Shown: positions 7,292 to 13,951 of the stretch, piece after piece
Position numbering within the stretch: position 1 is the stretch's first letter
Layout: each line of letters starts with the position of its first letter
DNA from: an uncultured Desulfobacterium sp.
GTDB taxonomy: Bacteria > Desulfobacterota > Desulfobacteria > Desulfobacterales > Desulfobacteraceae
NCBI GenBank assembly: GCA_937124525.1
Contig: CAKZLA010000518.1
Span: forward strand, 1-17,881
Length of the DNA stretch: 17,881 bases
Reading direction: 5' to 3'
The notes under the pieces: model-generated
Seen by the model: only the letters and a program-made list of their open reading frames with translations
Told to the model about the DNA's origin: nothing
Database searches by the model: none
Made by a program: the position numbers and the translations under genes

Positions 7292-8371
7292 ATGAAGATT
7301 AAAAGAACAGGCAGCATTTCCATGCTGGCCATTATCTGCCTGCTGGCATCAACACTTGCCACAGCAAATACCCGGACGACCCCGCTGGTGATTCAGGAGC
7401 AGGGAAGCTTTTTCACCGGCGGACCTGTCATCAAAACTCCGGGCACCTTTAATCCCAAGAAGCTGACAGTCCCGGACGGTCAGACATTGCACGGAGATCA
7501 CGCCTATGTGTTTTATCAGATCCCGGAAAATGCCCGGAAAATGCCTCTGGTTCTCTGGCACGGATACGGCCAGTCTTCAAAAACCTGGGAAACCACACCG
7601 GACGGACGGGAAGGGTTTCAGAATATTTTTCTCAGACGCGGGTTCCCTGTTTACACTATTGATCAGCCCAGGAGGGGAAATGCAGGCCAGAGTACTGAGC
7701 CAGTCTCCCTAAACCCTGTAACCCAGGATCAAAGGTGGTTCAATATCTTCAGGGTAGGCGTTTGGCCGAATTTTTTCCCTGGGGTACAGTTTCCTCAGGA
7801 TGCGGAATCTGTTGAGCAGTATTTTCGCCAGATGACACCAGACACAGGTCCAATTGATCTCAATAAAAATGTCGAGGCAGTGTCGGCAATATTCGACAAA
7901 ACAGGCCCCGGAGTTCTGGTGACTCATTCACACAGCGGCGGCATGGGATGGCTCACTGTTCTGAAAAACCAGAGCATCAAGGCTGTTGTATCCTTTGAGC
8001 CGGGCAGCGGATTTGTCTTTCCAGAAAATGAGATCCCCGCTCCCATGCCCAGTTCCGGAGGCACGCTTACGGCGGTCGGCATCCCCATGGCAGCGTTTCA
8101 GAGACTGACAACTATTCCCATCATTATTTACTATGGGGACAATATTCCGGCAAAGCCCATGGATAATCCCGGGCAGGACCAGTGGCGGATCCGCCTTGAT
8201 ATGGCAAGATTGTGGGTCAAGGCTGTCAATGATCACGGTGGAGATGCCACCCTTGTCCACCTGCCTGAAATCGGCATTCACGGGAATACCCATTTCCCGT
8301 TCTCGGATCTTAACAATCTGGAAATTGCCGACCTCATGTACAAATTTTTAGAAGACAAAGGGTTGAACTAA
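7292..8371 (+). CDS. Secreted alpha/beta hydrolase (esterase-like)
   Basis: A 359-residue protein with a Sec signal peptide (KIKR, hydrophobic 10-22, probable cleavage after ATA at about residue 25), so it acts in the periplasm or outside the cell. The alpha/beta hydrolase fold is shown by LVLWHGYGQSS (oxyanion region, residues 87-96), IDQPRRGNAGQS (123-134), the nucleophile elbow VTHSHSGGMG with S215, and a C-terminal GIHGNTHF (328-335) that offers the catalytic histidine. E236 in VSFEPGSG is a candidate acid. The substrate is unknown; related proteins are annotated as esterases. AGGAG lies 8 bp before the ATG. A signal-peptide stub of another gene starts 63 bp downstream. The gene looks intact. 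Confidence 0.85.
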   Translation: MKIKRTGSISMLAIICLLASTLATANTRTTPLVIQEQGSFFTGGPVIKTPGTFNPKKLTVPDGQTLHGDHAYVFYQIPENARKMPLVLWHGYGQSSKTWETTPDGREGFQNIFLRRGFPVYTIDQPRRGNAGQSTEPVSLNPVTQDQRWFNIFRVGVWPNFFPGVQFPQDAESVEQYFRQMTPDTGPIDLNKNVEAVSAIFDKTGPGVLVTHSHSGGMGWLTVLKNQSIKAVVSFEPGSGFVFPENEIPAPMPSSGGTLTAVGIPMAAFQRLTTIPIIIYYGDNIPAKPMDNPGQDQWRIRLDMARLWVKAVNDHGGDATLVHLPEIGIHGNTHFPFSDLNNLEIADLMYKFLEDKGLN

Positions 8372-8434
8372 AAAACACGGCAGCATGTCTGATACCAGCC
8401 TGCTAAAAACCAATCCACGATATAAAGGAATCCC

Positions 8435-8533
8435 ATGAAACCAAAACTTATAAAAATTACGGCAGCCGTTTTTCTGGCTTTATTTTGCCTGGCCACTGAC
8501 TCCCTGGCCCAAAACCAGACTCCAACGTTTTAA
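8435..8533 (+). pseudogene. Signal-peptide stub of a secreted protein cut by the insertion sequence
   Basis: Thirty-two codons after an AAGGAA ribosome binding site encode a clear Sec signal peptide (KPKLIKI, hydrophobic core, cleavage after SLA at about residue 26) and only seven further residues. The stop codon at 8531-8533 is formed by the left terminal repeat of the insertion sequence, so the mature protein has been lost. Its continuation is not recognisable to the right of the element at 9894. Confidence 0.65.
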
Positions 8534-8575
8534 GTGGTAGAGTAAATTTCTATGTATGTCATGTTCTTATCTTTG

Positions 8576-8606
8576 ATATAATATGGATAATATCAAGATA
8601 TTATAT
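8576..8606 (+). promoter_or_regulatory. Transposase promoter -10 inside a 9-bp inverted repeat
   Basis: ATATAATAT (8576-8584) and ATATTATAT (8598-8606) form a perfect stem with a 13-base loop that ends against the GGAGGA ribosome binding site (8607-8612). TATAAT at 8577-8582 is part of the left arm. Transcripts started from this box would lack the left arm, while read-through transcripts from outside would contain both arms. Confidence 0.45.
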
Positions 8607-8619
8607 GGAGGATATGAAC

Positions 8620-9893
8620 ATGAAAAGAAAAAGAGAAGATCATACTATCACCGTTGATTTTAAAACAACTGAGGCGTATCTGAGAATTATTCAAGATGGA
8701 AAGGCCTTCATAGAATTTGTCGTTGCTTTTCTGGTATCCATTGGTGTTCAACTGAAGCATAGAAAAAATTGCTCCGGAGGCTTTTCTTTGACTCGTCATT
8801 CCCATTATATAAGGGTTTTGGTTAATGACCTGGTAATTTGGAGGGTTCAGTGCACTCAATGCAAAGCAACCTTTACAATTTTACCCCATTTTGTATTGCG
8901 ATACCGAAAAATGCCTCCAGATATAGCAAAAAAAGCTTTGATTGCCACAACTGGAGGCTTAAGCCTTGAACTTTGCAGCGTTTTATTCAATATTTCTGCA
9001 ATGAGCCTTTATCGCCTGATATGTGCTATAGGCCGACAGTCTTTGGTCAATTTTTTGTACCATTGCCGTCTACCTCTTCCGAAATATATTTTGGCAGATG
9101 AAAAACACAGCAAGTGCAGGGCCGACAAAATTTATCTGCCAACGATTAGCAGTGGCAGAGTCGTCTGTGGCATCTGGGATATGTGGCCAACAAAAGTGCT
9201 CCTGCTTTTATGGAATCTTATGGACAATTCAAACAATGTGGTGAATCAATTGATCCTGATTACCAGGTAAAGAGAATACTCACTGATGGCTTTGAAAGCA
9301 CAATCAAGAGCCTGAGTACGTTGTTTCCATTCGCACGTATCGGGAATTGTATTCTTCATGCAGCCAAAAAGATAAAGGGGAAGCTTAAGGAGATACCTTC
9401 ATCACTAAGGGGAGACTTAAGTTTTCAATTCTTTGATATATTTAAAGAAAGTAATGAAAGGTCAGGGCGGAAAGTTTTTTCATTTGCTCAAAGATTGAGA
9501 TATTTTGTTAAAAAAGTCACCAAGGTTGCCGGAGCTGAAAACGGAGAACGTATTGCTCAATGGGTTAAAGAAAAAAAAGACGGGTGGTTTGCCATTCTCG
9601 AAAAACCTGAGTTACCTGGCACGAGTACCTTGCTTGATCAAGCCCACAATGCATTCGATAGGAAAATCTTCATGATGAAGGGATTTCACCATCCAAATGG
9701 GAGCCAGGTCGAATTCATCAACGCCATTGGGATCTTGCATAATCTGATGCCTTATCAGAGGCGGGCCAAAAATGCTGGATTATGTGGCATTCAAGTGGAG
9801 GGCGGAAAAATTCCCTCTGAGAATTGGTTTTTAAGCCTTCAAATTTTGTCCTCAGGCGGCTTATCTTGGGAGCATTTGGACGTTACCACTTAA
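8620..9893 (+). pseudogene. DDE-type transposase, broken by a 2-bp insertion
   Basis: Frame 1 from the ATG at 8620 (8 bp after GGAGG) runs to about 9168, and the same protein continues in another frame to the TAA at 9891. The join is clear: GTCGTC-TG-TGGCATCTGGGATAT reads VVWHLGYVANKS if one TG (about 9165-9168) is removed, and the whole then becomes 423 residues. The protein has an N-terminal CTQC zinc-like pair, a helix-turn-helix-like middle (GLSLELCSVLFNISAMSLYRL) and likely DDE acidic residues in ILADEKHSK and ILTDGFEST; the third is not assigned. No slippery heptamer is seen at the join, so mutation is more likely than programmed frameshifting. The element is probably immobile unless helped in trans. 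Confidence 0.8.
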
Positions 9894-9985
9894 TTCGGTG
9901 GAATCTGATTTTTTTTGCTGGTATCCATCGTCGGAAAAGAGGGTCTTCGATTATGCTCATTTTTCAATCATTCCCAGTCTGATCC

Positions 9986-10051
9986 CCAGGGGAAGGCGGT
10001 TCAGGGTTACCGCCTTTCAAACCGGGTAATTAATCCGGTTCTATCCCCTGG
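9986..10051. repeat. Compact three-stem inverted-repeat structure after the toxin gene
   Basis: An outer stem CCAGGGG (9986-9992) / CCCCTGG (10045-10051) encloses two perfect hairpins: AAGGCGGT (9993-10000) / ACCGCCTT (10009-10016) and AACCGG (10020-10025) / CCGGTT (10035-10040). The outer stem abuts hairpin 1, with 3 and 4 unpaired bases elsewhere at the junction. It lies 9 bp downstream of the toxin stop on the minus strand and 92 bp from the insertion sequence. No T-run follows in either direction. It could be an RNA 3' structure, a recombination or binding site, or a repeat of the REP type. Confidence 0.6.
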
Positions 10052-10059
10052 AAAGTCTT

Positions 10060-10326
10060 CTATTTGTAGATATCCTTCCTGTATCCAGCGTCGAATATAA
10101 ACAAGATTTCCTTATCTGACTTGAATAATAATCTGACATCATCCACCCTGAGTCTGAACTCTTTGGGATGGGGTAGAAGGCGTTTAATTTTTAGCGGGTC
10201 TGTGTCGTTATTGATAAGACACTCAACGGCCCCTTTTACTTTTTCACGCTTGGTCTTTGGCAGTGCTTTTATAAATTTATTTGCCTTGGTACTGATCTTG
10301 AAGTTACGTTTTTCATATTTTACCAT
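10060..10326 (-). CDS. RelE/ParE-family toxin
   Basis: An 88-residue basic protein of the RelE/ParE superfamily: N-terminal KISTKANKFIKALPKTKREKV helix pair, the KRLLPHPKEFRLRVDDVRLLFK core strands and the typical end ILFIFDAGYRKDIYK. RelE members cleave mRNA at the ribosome and ParE members inhibit gyrase; the sequence alone does not decide which applies. The C-terminal GYRKDIY pattern is the usual 'xxxxRxxIY' of RelE-like toxins. Its start overlaps the end of the antitoxin gene by 7 bp, so translation is coupled. It is third in the integrase-antitoxin-toxin operon. Confidence 0.85.
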   Translation of the reverse strand: MVKYEKRNFKISTKANKFIKALPKTKREKVKGAVECLINNDTDPLKIKRLLPHPKEFRLRVDDVRLLFKSDKEILFIFDAGYRKDIYK

Positions 10327-10547
10327 TCTTTCATCGCATCCTTTAAATCCAAGGCTTCGCCGTTTTCGAGTTCTTTGTATGCTTCGGCTCTGCCAGCTTC
10401 CTCAGAATCAGATAAAAATTCTAAGTGGTGGACGCGTTGCAACCACAAATTGAATTCCCGGATATCAATAACAGCTTTTGTGGGTGCATCCGGAATGAAC
10501 GAATGGAAGAAAGGTAAATGTTCAATATTATGTTTTTCGATAGTCAT
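10320..10547 (-). CDS. Antitoxin paired with the RelE/ParE-like toxin
   Basis: A 75-residue acidic protein directly before, and overlapping by 7 bp, the toxin gene: the standard type II toxin-antitoxin layout. The C-terminal part (EAYKELENGEALDLKDAMKEW) resembles the toxin-wrapping tails of RelB-like antitoxins; the N-terminal half (EFNLWLQRVHHLEFLSD) is not a clear ribbon-helix-helix or Phd fold, so the DNA-binding type is open. Its ATG follows the integrase TAA without a single base between them, and the ribosome binding site AAGAGGAG lies inside the last codons of the integrase gene. Expression therefore depends at least partly on integrase translation unless an internal promoter exists. 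Confidence 0.78.
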   Translation of the reverse strand: MTIEKHNIEHLPFFHSFIPDAPTKAVIDIREFNLWLQRVHHLEFLSDSEEAGRAEAYKELENGEALDLKDAMKEW

Positions 10548-11798
10548 TTAAATGGCTCCTCTTTGTCTGGTGTTCATAATTTTTATTTGTCCCGGGCTTT
10601 TTTTCTGGAATATGGCCCCCATGGTATCTGCTTCTTTGCGGTTACTGTCTGGGGAAAGGTGGCTGTATCTCTCAGTCATCGCCAATGAGGCATGGCCCAA
10701 CAATTCTTTGACTTCATAGAGTGAAATTCCTTCCATGACAAGCCATGACGAGAAACTGTGTCTCAGGGTATGGAAGGTGACCCGTTGCCGTCGGTCGGTG
10801 ATCCCTTCATTGAATCCAGCCTTTTTAACGGCATTACGGAAACTGTTTGATATGATCTTGATTTGTCCACCATGCCCGGCAGGGAAAAGAAGATCTTCTC
10901 TTCTGCCCGGTCCTCTGGCTGTAAAGATCTGCTTTACATCGTCAGTCATGGAAAGGGTTCTTGTTCTGCCTGATTTTGTATCCAGAAGGGTTATAAGATC
11001 GTGATCCATATCAATGCCCCCCCAGGTTAAAGAAAAGACTTCTCCGGCCCTCAGTCCACAATGGAGGGAAAGTAAAGCCATATCATGAACCTGTGGACTC
11101 ATCATTTTTAAGGTATCAAGTAACTGGTGAGCTTCATCTGTGGAAAGGAACCTGACCCGTTTATTGTCGTACTTTGGTTTTTTAACCTGGCTGGTGGGTA
11201 TATCCCCTTCATGGTGCCCGGTACTTCCGGCATATCTGAAAATCATTCCCAAAGTGGTAAGGGCATATTCAATGGTGCGGGGTGACTTCCCGGCATCCAC
11301 CATGGTCTTTTTCAGTCGTTCAAGGTCAAAGGTGCTGATTTCTTGAAAGGGTTTGTCTCCGATGGTGGGGTTTATCCATGCCCGGAATAACTGTTCTTCA
11401 CGGCCATAGGTCTTTGGCTTCTTTTCTGTCTTAATCGCCGGGTAATAGATATTTTTGAAAAACATTTCCAAGGTCATTAAATCCTTGGCTTGCTGTTCCT
11501 GCTGTTTCTTTTCCAGGGCATCTTGTTCTTTCCGGTGCTCATCTGCTTTAATTTGTTTTTTTCGATGGGTGGAAGCACCAGCTCCTTTCCGGGCATCGTC
11601 TTTTAACTCATTCATTCGAATAATGGCTTTATCAAGAGTCCATCCTTGTGAAGCCCACCCCAAACCTGAATTTATTCTTTTGCCGTTGAATTGAAACCTG
11701 GCAGAAAAATAAACATCAGGCTTTACACCATGTTTCCTTGTTGGGTGTTTTCTGACCTTGATTCCCCGGTAGACTGTTTCCCATTTTTCCTTTGCCAT
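10548..11798 (-). CDS. int: Tyrosine recombinase / integrase
   Basis: A 416-residue phage- or island-type tyrosine integrase. An N-terminal arm-binding region (residues 8-65) is followed by a charged coiled-coil-like stretch (70-108), a SAM-like core-binding domain (109-205, TLEMFFKNIYYPAIK) and the catalytic domain. The catalytic residues are all visible: R250 (HCGLRAGEV), K275 (DTKSGRTR), H343 and R346 (FHTLRHSF), H369 (LLGHAS) and nucleophile Y378 (TERYSHL). It is probably active. Upstream of the ATG there is only a weak GGGGTGGG ribosome binding site. Its start is 144 bp from a tRNA-Arg 3' fragment, the expected att position. It leads an operon with a toxin-antitoxin pair. Confidence 0.95.
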   Translation of the reverse strand: MAKEKWETVYRGIKVRKHPTRKHGVKPDVYFSARFQFNGKRINSGLGWASQGWTLDKAIIRMNELKDDARKGAGASTHRKKQIKADEHRKEQDALEKKQQEQQAKDLMTLEMFFKNIYYPAIKTEKKPKTYGREEQLFRAWINPTIGDKPFQEISTFDLERLKKTMVDAGKSPRTIEYALTTLGMIFRYAGSTGHHEGDIPTSQVKKPKYDNKRVRFLSTDEAHQLLDTLKMMSPQVHDMALLSLHCGLRAGEVFSLTWGGIDMDHDLITLLDTKSGRTRTLSMTDDVKQIFTARGPGRREDLLFPAGHGGQIKIISNSFRNAVKKAGFNEGITDRRQRVTFHTLRHSFSSWLVMEGISLYEVKELLGHASLAMTERYSHLSPDSNRKEADTMGAIFQKKSPGQIKIMNTRQRGAI

Positions 11799-11942
11799 AT
11801 TCCCACCCCTTTAATTCTTTGCCCACTTTTTATGTGAAATAAAGTGTTTTTGAGTGATGCAATGTGAATGATGGTTTTAAGAATATAGTAAAATATCTAT
11901 AAATGTCAATGTCTTAATGATGGATAATGAAGATATGTGAAG

Positions 11943-12001
11943 GGATAGAATACGGACTTCTAATCCGTAGGTCGCAGGTTTGAGTCCTGCCTGGCGTACC
12001 A
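11943..12001 (+). tRNA. tRNA-Arg(TCT) 3' fragment; probable att site
   Basis: From GGATAGA in the D-arm to CCA the sequence matches a tRNA-Arg. The anticodon stem is ACGGA (11952-11956) / TCCGT with loop CTTCTAA and anticodon TCT at 11959-11961. Next come variable AGGTC, T-arm GCAGG-TTTGAGT-CCTGC, acceptor strand CTGGCGT, discriminator A and encoded CCA (11999-12001). The 5' acceptor strand should read about ACGCCAG; nothing complementary occurs in the preceding 80 bases, and the 5' half of the D-arm is missing. It is therefore a partial copy such as integration into the tRNA 3' end leaves at the distal end of an island. The island would lie to the left, including the integrase, and the intact tRNA beyond the window's left edge. 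Confidence 0.85.
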
Positions 12002-12011
12002 TTTAAAATCA

Positions 12012-12047
12012 AAGGTCTTCAGCAAAATTTGTTGAAGGCCTTTTTGT
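12012..12047 (+). terminator. Rho-independent terminator behind the tRNA fragment
   Basis: AAGGTCTTCAGC (12012-12023) pairs with GTTGAAGGCCTT (12031-12042), allowing G-U pairs, with a short AT loop and the run TTTTTGTTT (12041-12049). It starts 10 bp after the CCA and is the natural terminator of the tRNA-Arg gene, so this side is the original chromosome. Confidence 0.65.
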
Positions 12048-12242
12048 TTCTCCGGCCAAGCTCCAGAATTTTTGATCTTTCATTCTTTCCAGCATGGAAA
12101 CTGTTCCCGATGAGTCCATGGTGGAGAGCTGGGCATTTATTTTTTTTGTGGATGCCGCTGTCTTTGCCCTGGCCTTGAGAGTGGTCAACTCGTTGTCATA
12201 GGTGGACAGGGTGGAGCGCAATTTAGACACGTTGGTGTTCAA
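12048..12242 (-). pseudogene. PspA/IM30-like coiled-coil fragment
   Basis: The minus-strand frame reads VSKLRSTLSTYDNELTTLK, then ARAKTAASTKKINAQLS and SSGTVSMLERMKDQ. This is the pattern of the central to C-terminal coiled coil of PspA/IM30 (phage shock, membrane maintenance) proteins, including the 'LERM' segment. Only about 65 of some 220 residues remain. An in-frame TAA directly precedes the TTG at 12240-12242, and after KDQ the sequence departs from the family and reads through the tRNA terminator to a stop at 12009. It is a broken fragment at the junction beside the tRNA scar. Family assignment is from a short coiled-coil stretch and so is moderate. Confidence 0.5.
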
Positions 12243-12329
12243 TTATTTGTAATAACTGGAGTTTCTATATTTGTTGTGGGCAGGCAAAATCCCCAATCCG
12301 GTCTGCCCGTGGCAGTTATTCGAAAAACA

Positions 12330-12530
12330 TTAATGATAGGTGATTCTGATGACGGGTTTTTCATTTTGGGGTTCTTGTCCCTGTTTCACTTCTTGCTCTT
12401 GCTTTCCCGGTTCAGATGATGCCTTTTCCGGTGTCACTCCTTCTCCTGGGATCATAGACATTGATTCTATAACTTCACCATTATTGCCTGTCTTTTTTGC
12501 CTTGCCGGATGTTTTCTTTGATTTTGCCAT
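12330..12530 (-). CDS. Small lysine/glutamate-rich hypothetical protein
   Basis: A 66-residue hydrophilic protein (MAKSKKTSGKAKKTGNNGE... ending PVIRITYH) with a basic N-terminus and a Gln/Glu/Lys-rich second half. It is likely to be largely disordered. The start at 12530 is supported by AGGAG 7 bp upstream; the longer frame starting at 12704 has no such site and overlaps another small ORF. No transmembrane segment, cysteine or known motif is seen. I do not recognise the family, and the neighbours (PspA-like fragment, gshBA) give no functional hint. Confidence 0.5.
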   Translation of the reverse strand: MAKSKKTSGKAKKTGNNGEVIESMSMIPGEGVTPEKASSEPGKQEQEVKQGQEPQNEKPVIRITYH

Positions 12531-12661
12531 GCCTGTCTCCTGTGTGTTCCTTGATGCCAAAAACAGGATGCTGGCCATGGAAAGGTTCTTTTCAGGAAAC
12601 ATAACCAGTTCCAGCGTGCAAAAGAAAAAAATCCCGGAAGAATACTTTGCGTTAAACTTGA

Positions 12662-12832
12662 ATGGTGTTTTTTGATTATATGTTACGGTTGCATAACTCG
12701 GCAACTCAAAAGTACAAACGTTTGGACAGGGAATTTCTTATCGCTGATTTTGAAGTTCCAGACGAAGAACAGATGAAATCCGTTGCTGAAATTTTCCAGA
12801 GCAACGGTTATACCGTTCAAATAGGTGGATAG
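12662..12832 (+). CDS. Small hypothetical ORF, 56 residues
   Basis: A 56-codon frame (or 50 from the inner ATG at 12680) ending at TAG 12830-12832. The second half, FLIADFEVPDEEQMKSVAEI followed by FQSNGYTVQIGG, has the look of a real beta-alpha-beta element rather than random translation. No ribosome binding site is visible, and the frame is closed by TGA at 12659-12661. It may be a small protein or the tail of a gene whose front was lost. The family is not recognised. Confidence 0.33.
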   Translation: MVFFDYMLRLHNSATQKYKRLDREFLIADFEVPDEEQMKSVAEIFQSNGYTVQIGG

Positions 12833-12952
12833 GCGACTATTATTGACAAATAATGGGTTGCGCATTAACTTCATTGGACTTTCAAATTGCTTGGGTTAGT
12901 TAAAAACAGTCCATGCGATTTAATTTTACAATTAATGTACCAGGAGAATACC

Positions 12953-12988
12953 ATGATTTTAAAGTGGGAGAGAGCTTGTGAATATTAA
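12953..12988 (+). CDS. Short leader ORF overlapping the gshB start
   Basis: An 11-codon ORF (MILKWERACEY) with a strong AGGAG at 12942-12946, 6 bp before its ATG. It ends at TAA 12986-12988, eleven bases inside gshB in another frame, while gshB itself begins with GTG and only a modest GGGAGAG. This arrangement suggests that ribosomes on the leader feed gshB by coupling or re-initiation. The peptide contains Glu and Cys, the two amino acids used in the first step of glutathione synthesis; any sensing role is speculation. Confidence 0.4.
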   Translation: MILKWERACEY

Positions 12989-13937
12989 ACTCGGGATTGT
13001 CATGGATCCCATCGGGCAGATCAATGTTAAAAAGGACAGCAGCCTGGCCATGTTGCTGGAAGCTCAGTCCCGTGGGTACCAGCTCTATTACATGGAGATG
13101 CAGGATCTTTATCTGAAAAATGGTCGGGTACATGCCACAATGAAATCTCTACAGGTGCAAAATGATACCGAAAGCTGGTATCAGTTTGGTGAACAGTGGG
13201 ATACACCTCTGGCAGAACTGGATGTGATTCTGATGCGCAAGGATCCACCCTTTGATACCGAGTTTATTTACGCCACCTATATGTTGGAGCGGGCCGAGAT
13301 AGAGGGAACGCTGATTGTCAACAAACCACAGAGTCTGCGCGATGCCAACGAGAAACTTTTTACCGCCTGGTTCGCCGAATTGACGCCTGAAACCCTTGTC
13401 AGTCGCAGTTCAAACAAGCTGCGCCGGTTTTATGCCGAGCACCAGGATGTTATCTTGAAACCTTTGGACGGCATGGGCGGCGCCTCGGTTTTCCGCATCA
13501 AGCCGGGTGACGGGAATCTGAACGTGATCATAGAGACCTTGACGCACAATGGAAGCAGATATGCCATGGCACAGAAATATATCCCGGAAATCAGTGCGGG
13601 TGACAAGCGGATTCTAATGGTCAATGGCGAGCCCATCCCTTACTGCCTGGCAAGGATTCCAGCCAACGGGGAAACCCGGGGGAACCTGGCTGTGGGCGGT
13701 CATGGAGAAGCCAGACCCTTGACTGAGAGTGACCGTCACATCGCTGAAACTCTGGCTCCGGTGTTAAAAGAGAAAGGTCTCTACTTTGTCGGCATAGATG
13801 TCATTGGTGACAAGTTGACCGAAATCAACGTCACCAGTCCGACCTGCATCCGCGAGATCGAAGACGCTTTTGATATAAATATCAGCGGCAAACTGATGGA
13901 CTGCATCGAGCAGGAACTGGCAAAACGATCAAACTGA
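12978..13937 (+). CDS. gshB: Glutathione synthetase
   Basis: A 319-residue ATP-grasp enzyme joining gamma-glutamylcysteine and glycine to glutathione in the cytoplasm. It aligns over its full length with E. coli GshB (316 residues): KLGIVMDPIGQINVKKDSS at the N-terminus, MRKDPPFDTEFIYATY (86-101), VNKPQSLRD (114-122), the ATP-grasp glycine loop KPLDGMGGAS (161-170), RIPANGETRGNLAVGG (226-241) and the metal/ATP motif EINVTSPTCIREIE (282-295). It starts with GTG at 12978; a leader ORF overlaps the start. The gene ends 14 bp before gshA, forming a two-gene glutathione operon. The closeness to the gammaproteobacterial enzyme suggests lateral transfer, though only a tree could show it. Confidence 0.97.
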   Translation: MNIKLGIVMDPIGQINVKKDSSLAMLLEAQSRGYQLYYMEMQDLYLKNGRVHATMKSLQVQNDTESWYQFGEQWDTPLAELDVILMRKDPPFDTEFIYATYMLERAEIEGTLIVNKPQSLRDANEKLFTAWFAELTPETLVSRSSNKLRRFYAEHQDVILKPLDGMGGASVFRIKPGDGNLNVIIETLTHNGSRYAMAQKYIPEISAGDKRILMVNGEPIPYCLARIPANGETRGNLAVGGHGEARPLTESDRHIAETLAPVLKEKGLYFVGIDVIGDKLTEINVTSPTCIREIEDAFDINISGKLMDCIEQELAKRSN

Positions 13938-13951
13938 ACAGGAGTGCGCAA

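Larger units (their letters stand above)
8530..9893 (+). mobile_element. Insertion sequence with 10-bp terminal inverted repeats
   Basis: TTAAGTGGTA at 8530-8539 is matched by its perfect complement TACCACTTAA at 9884-9893, about 1.36 kb apart, bracketing a single transposase gene. The right repeat contains the transposase stop codon. The flanks (GTT on the left, TTCGG on the right) show no convincing target duplication, so the exact ends or the insertion history are uncertain. A TATAAT hexamer at 8577-8582 is a good -10 box for the transposase. I cannot assign the element to a named IS family. Confidence 0.7.

Noticed and set aside
9140..9190. Programmed ribosomal frameshift in the transposase
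   Set aside because: No slippery heptamer is seen at the join, and a simple TG duplication explains the change of frame exactly.
9986..10051. Integron attC site carrying the toxin-antitoxin pair as a cassette
   Set aside because: The folded structure is suggestive, but no GTTRRRY/RYYYAAC core pair is found at the stem ends, and there is no integron integrase; the integrase here is an island-type tyrosine recombinase.
11860..12001. Complete tRNA-Arg gene
   Set aside because: The 5' acceptor strand and the first half of the D-arm are not present in the preceding bases, so only a 3' fragment can be supported.
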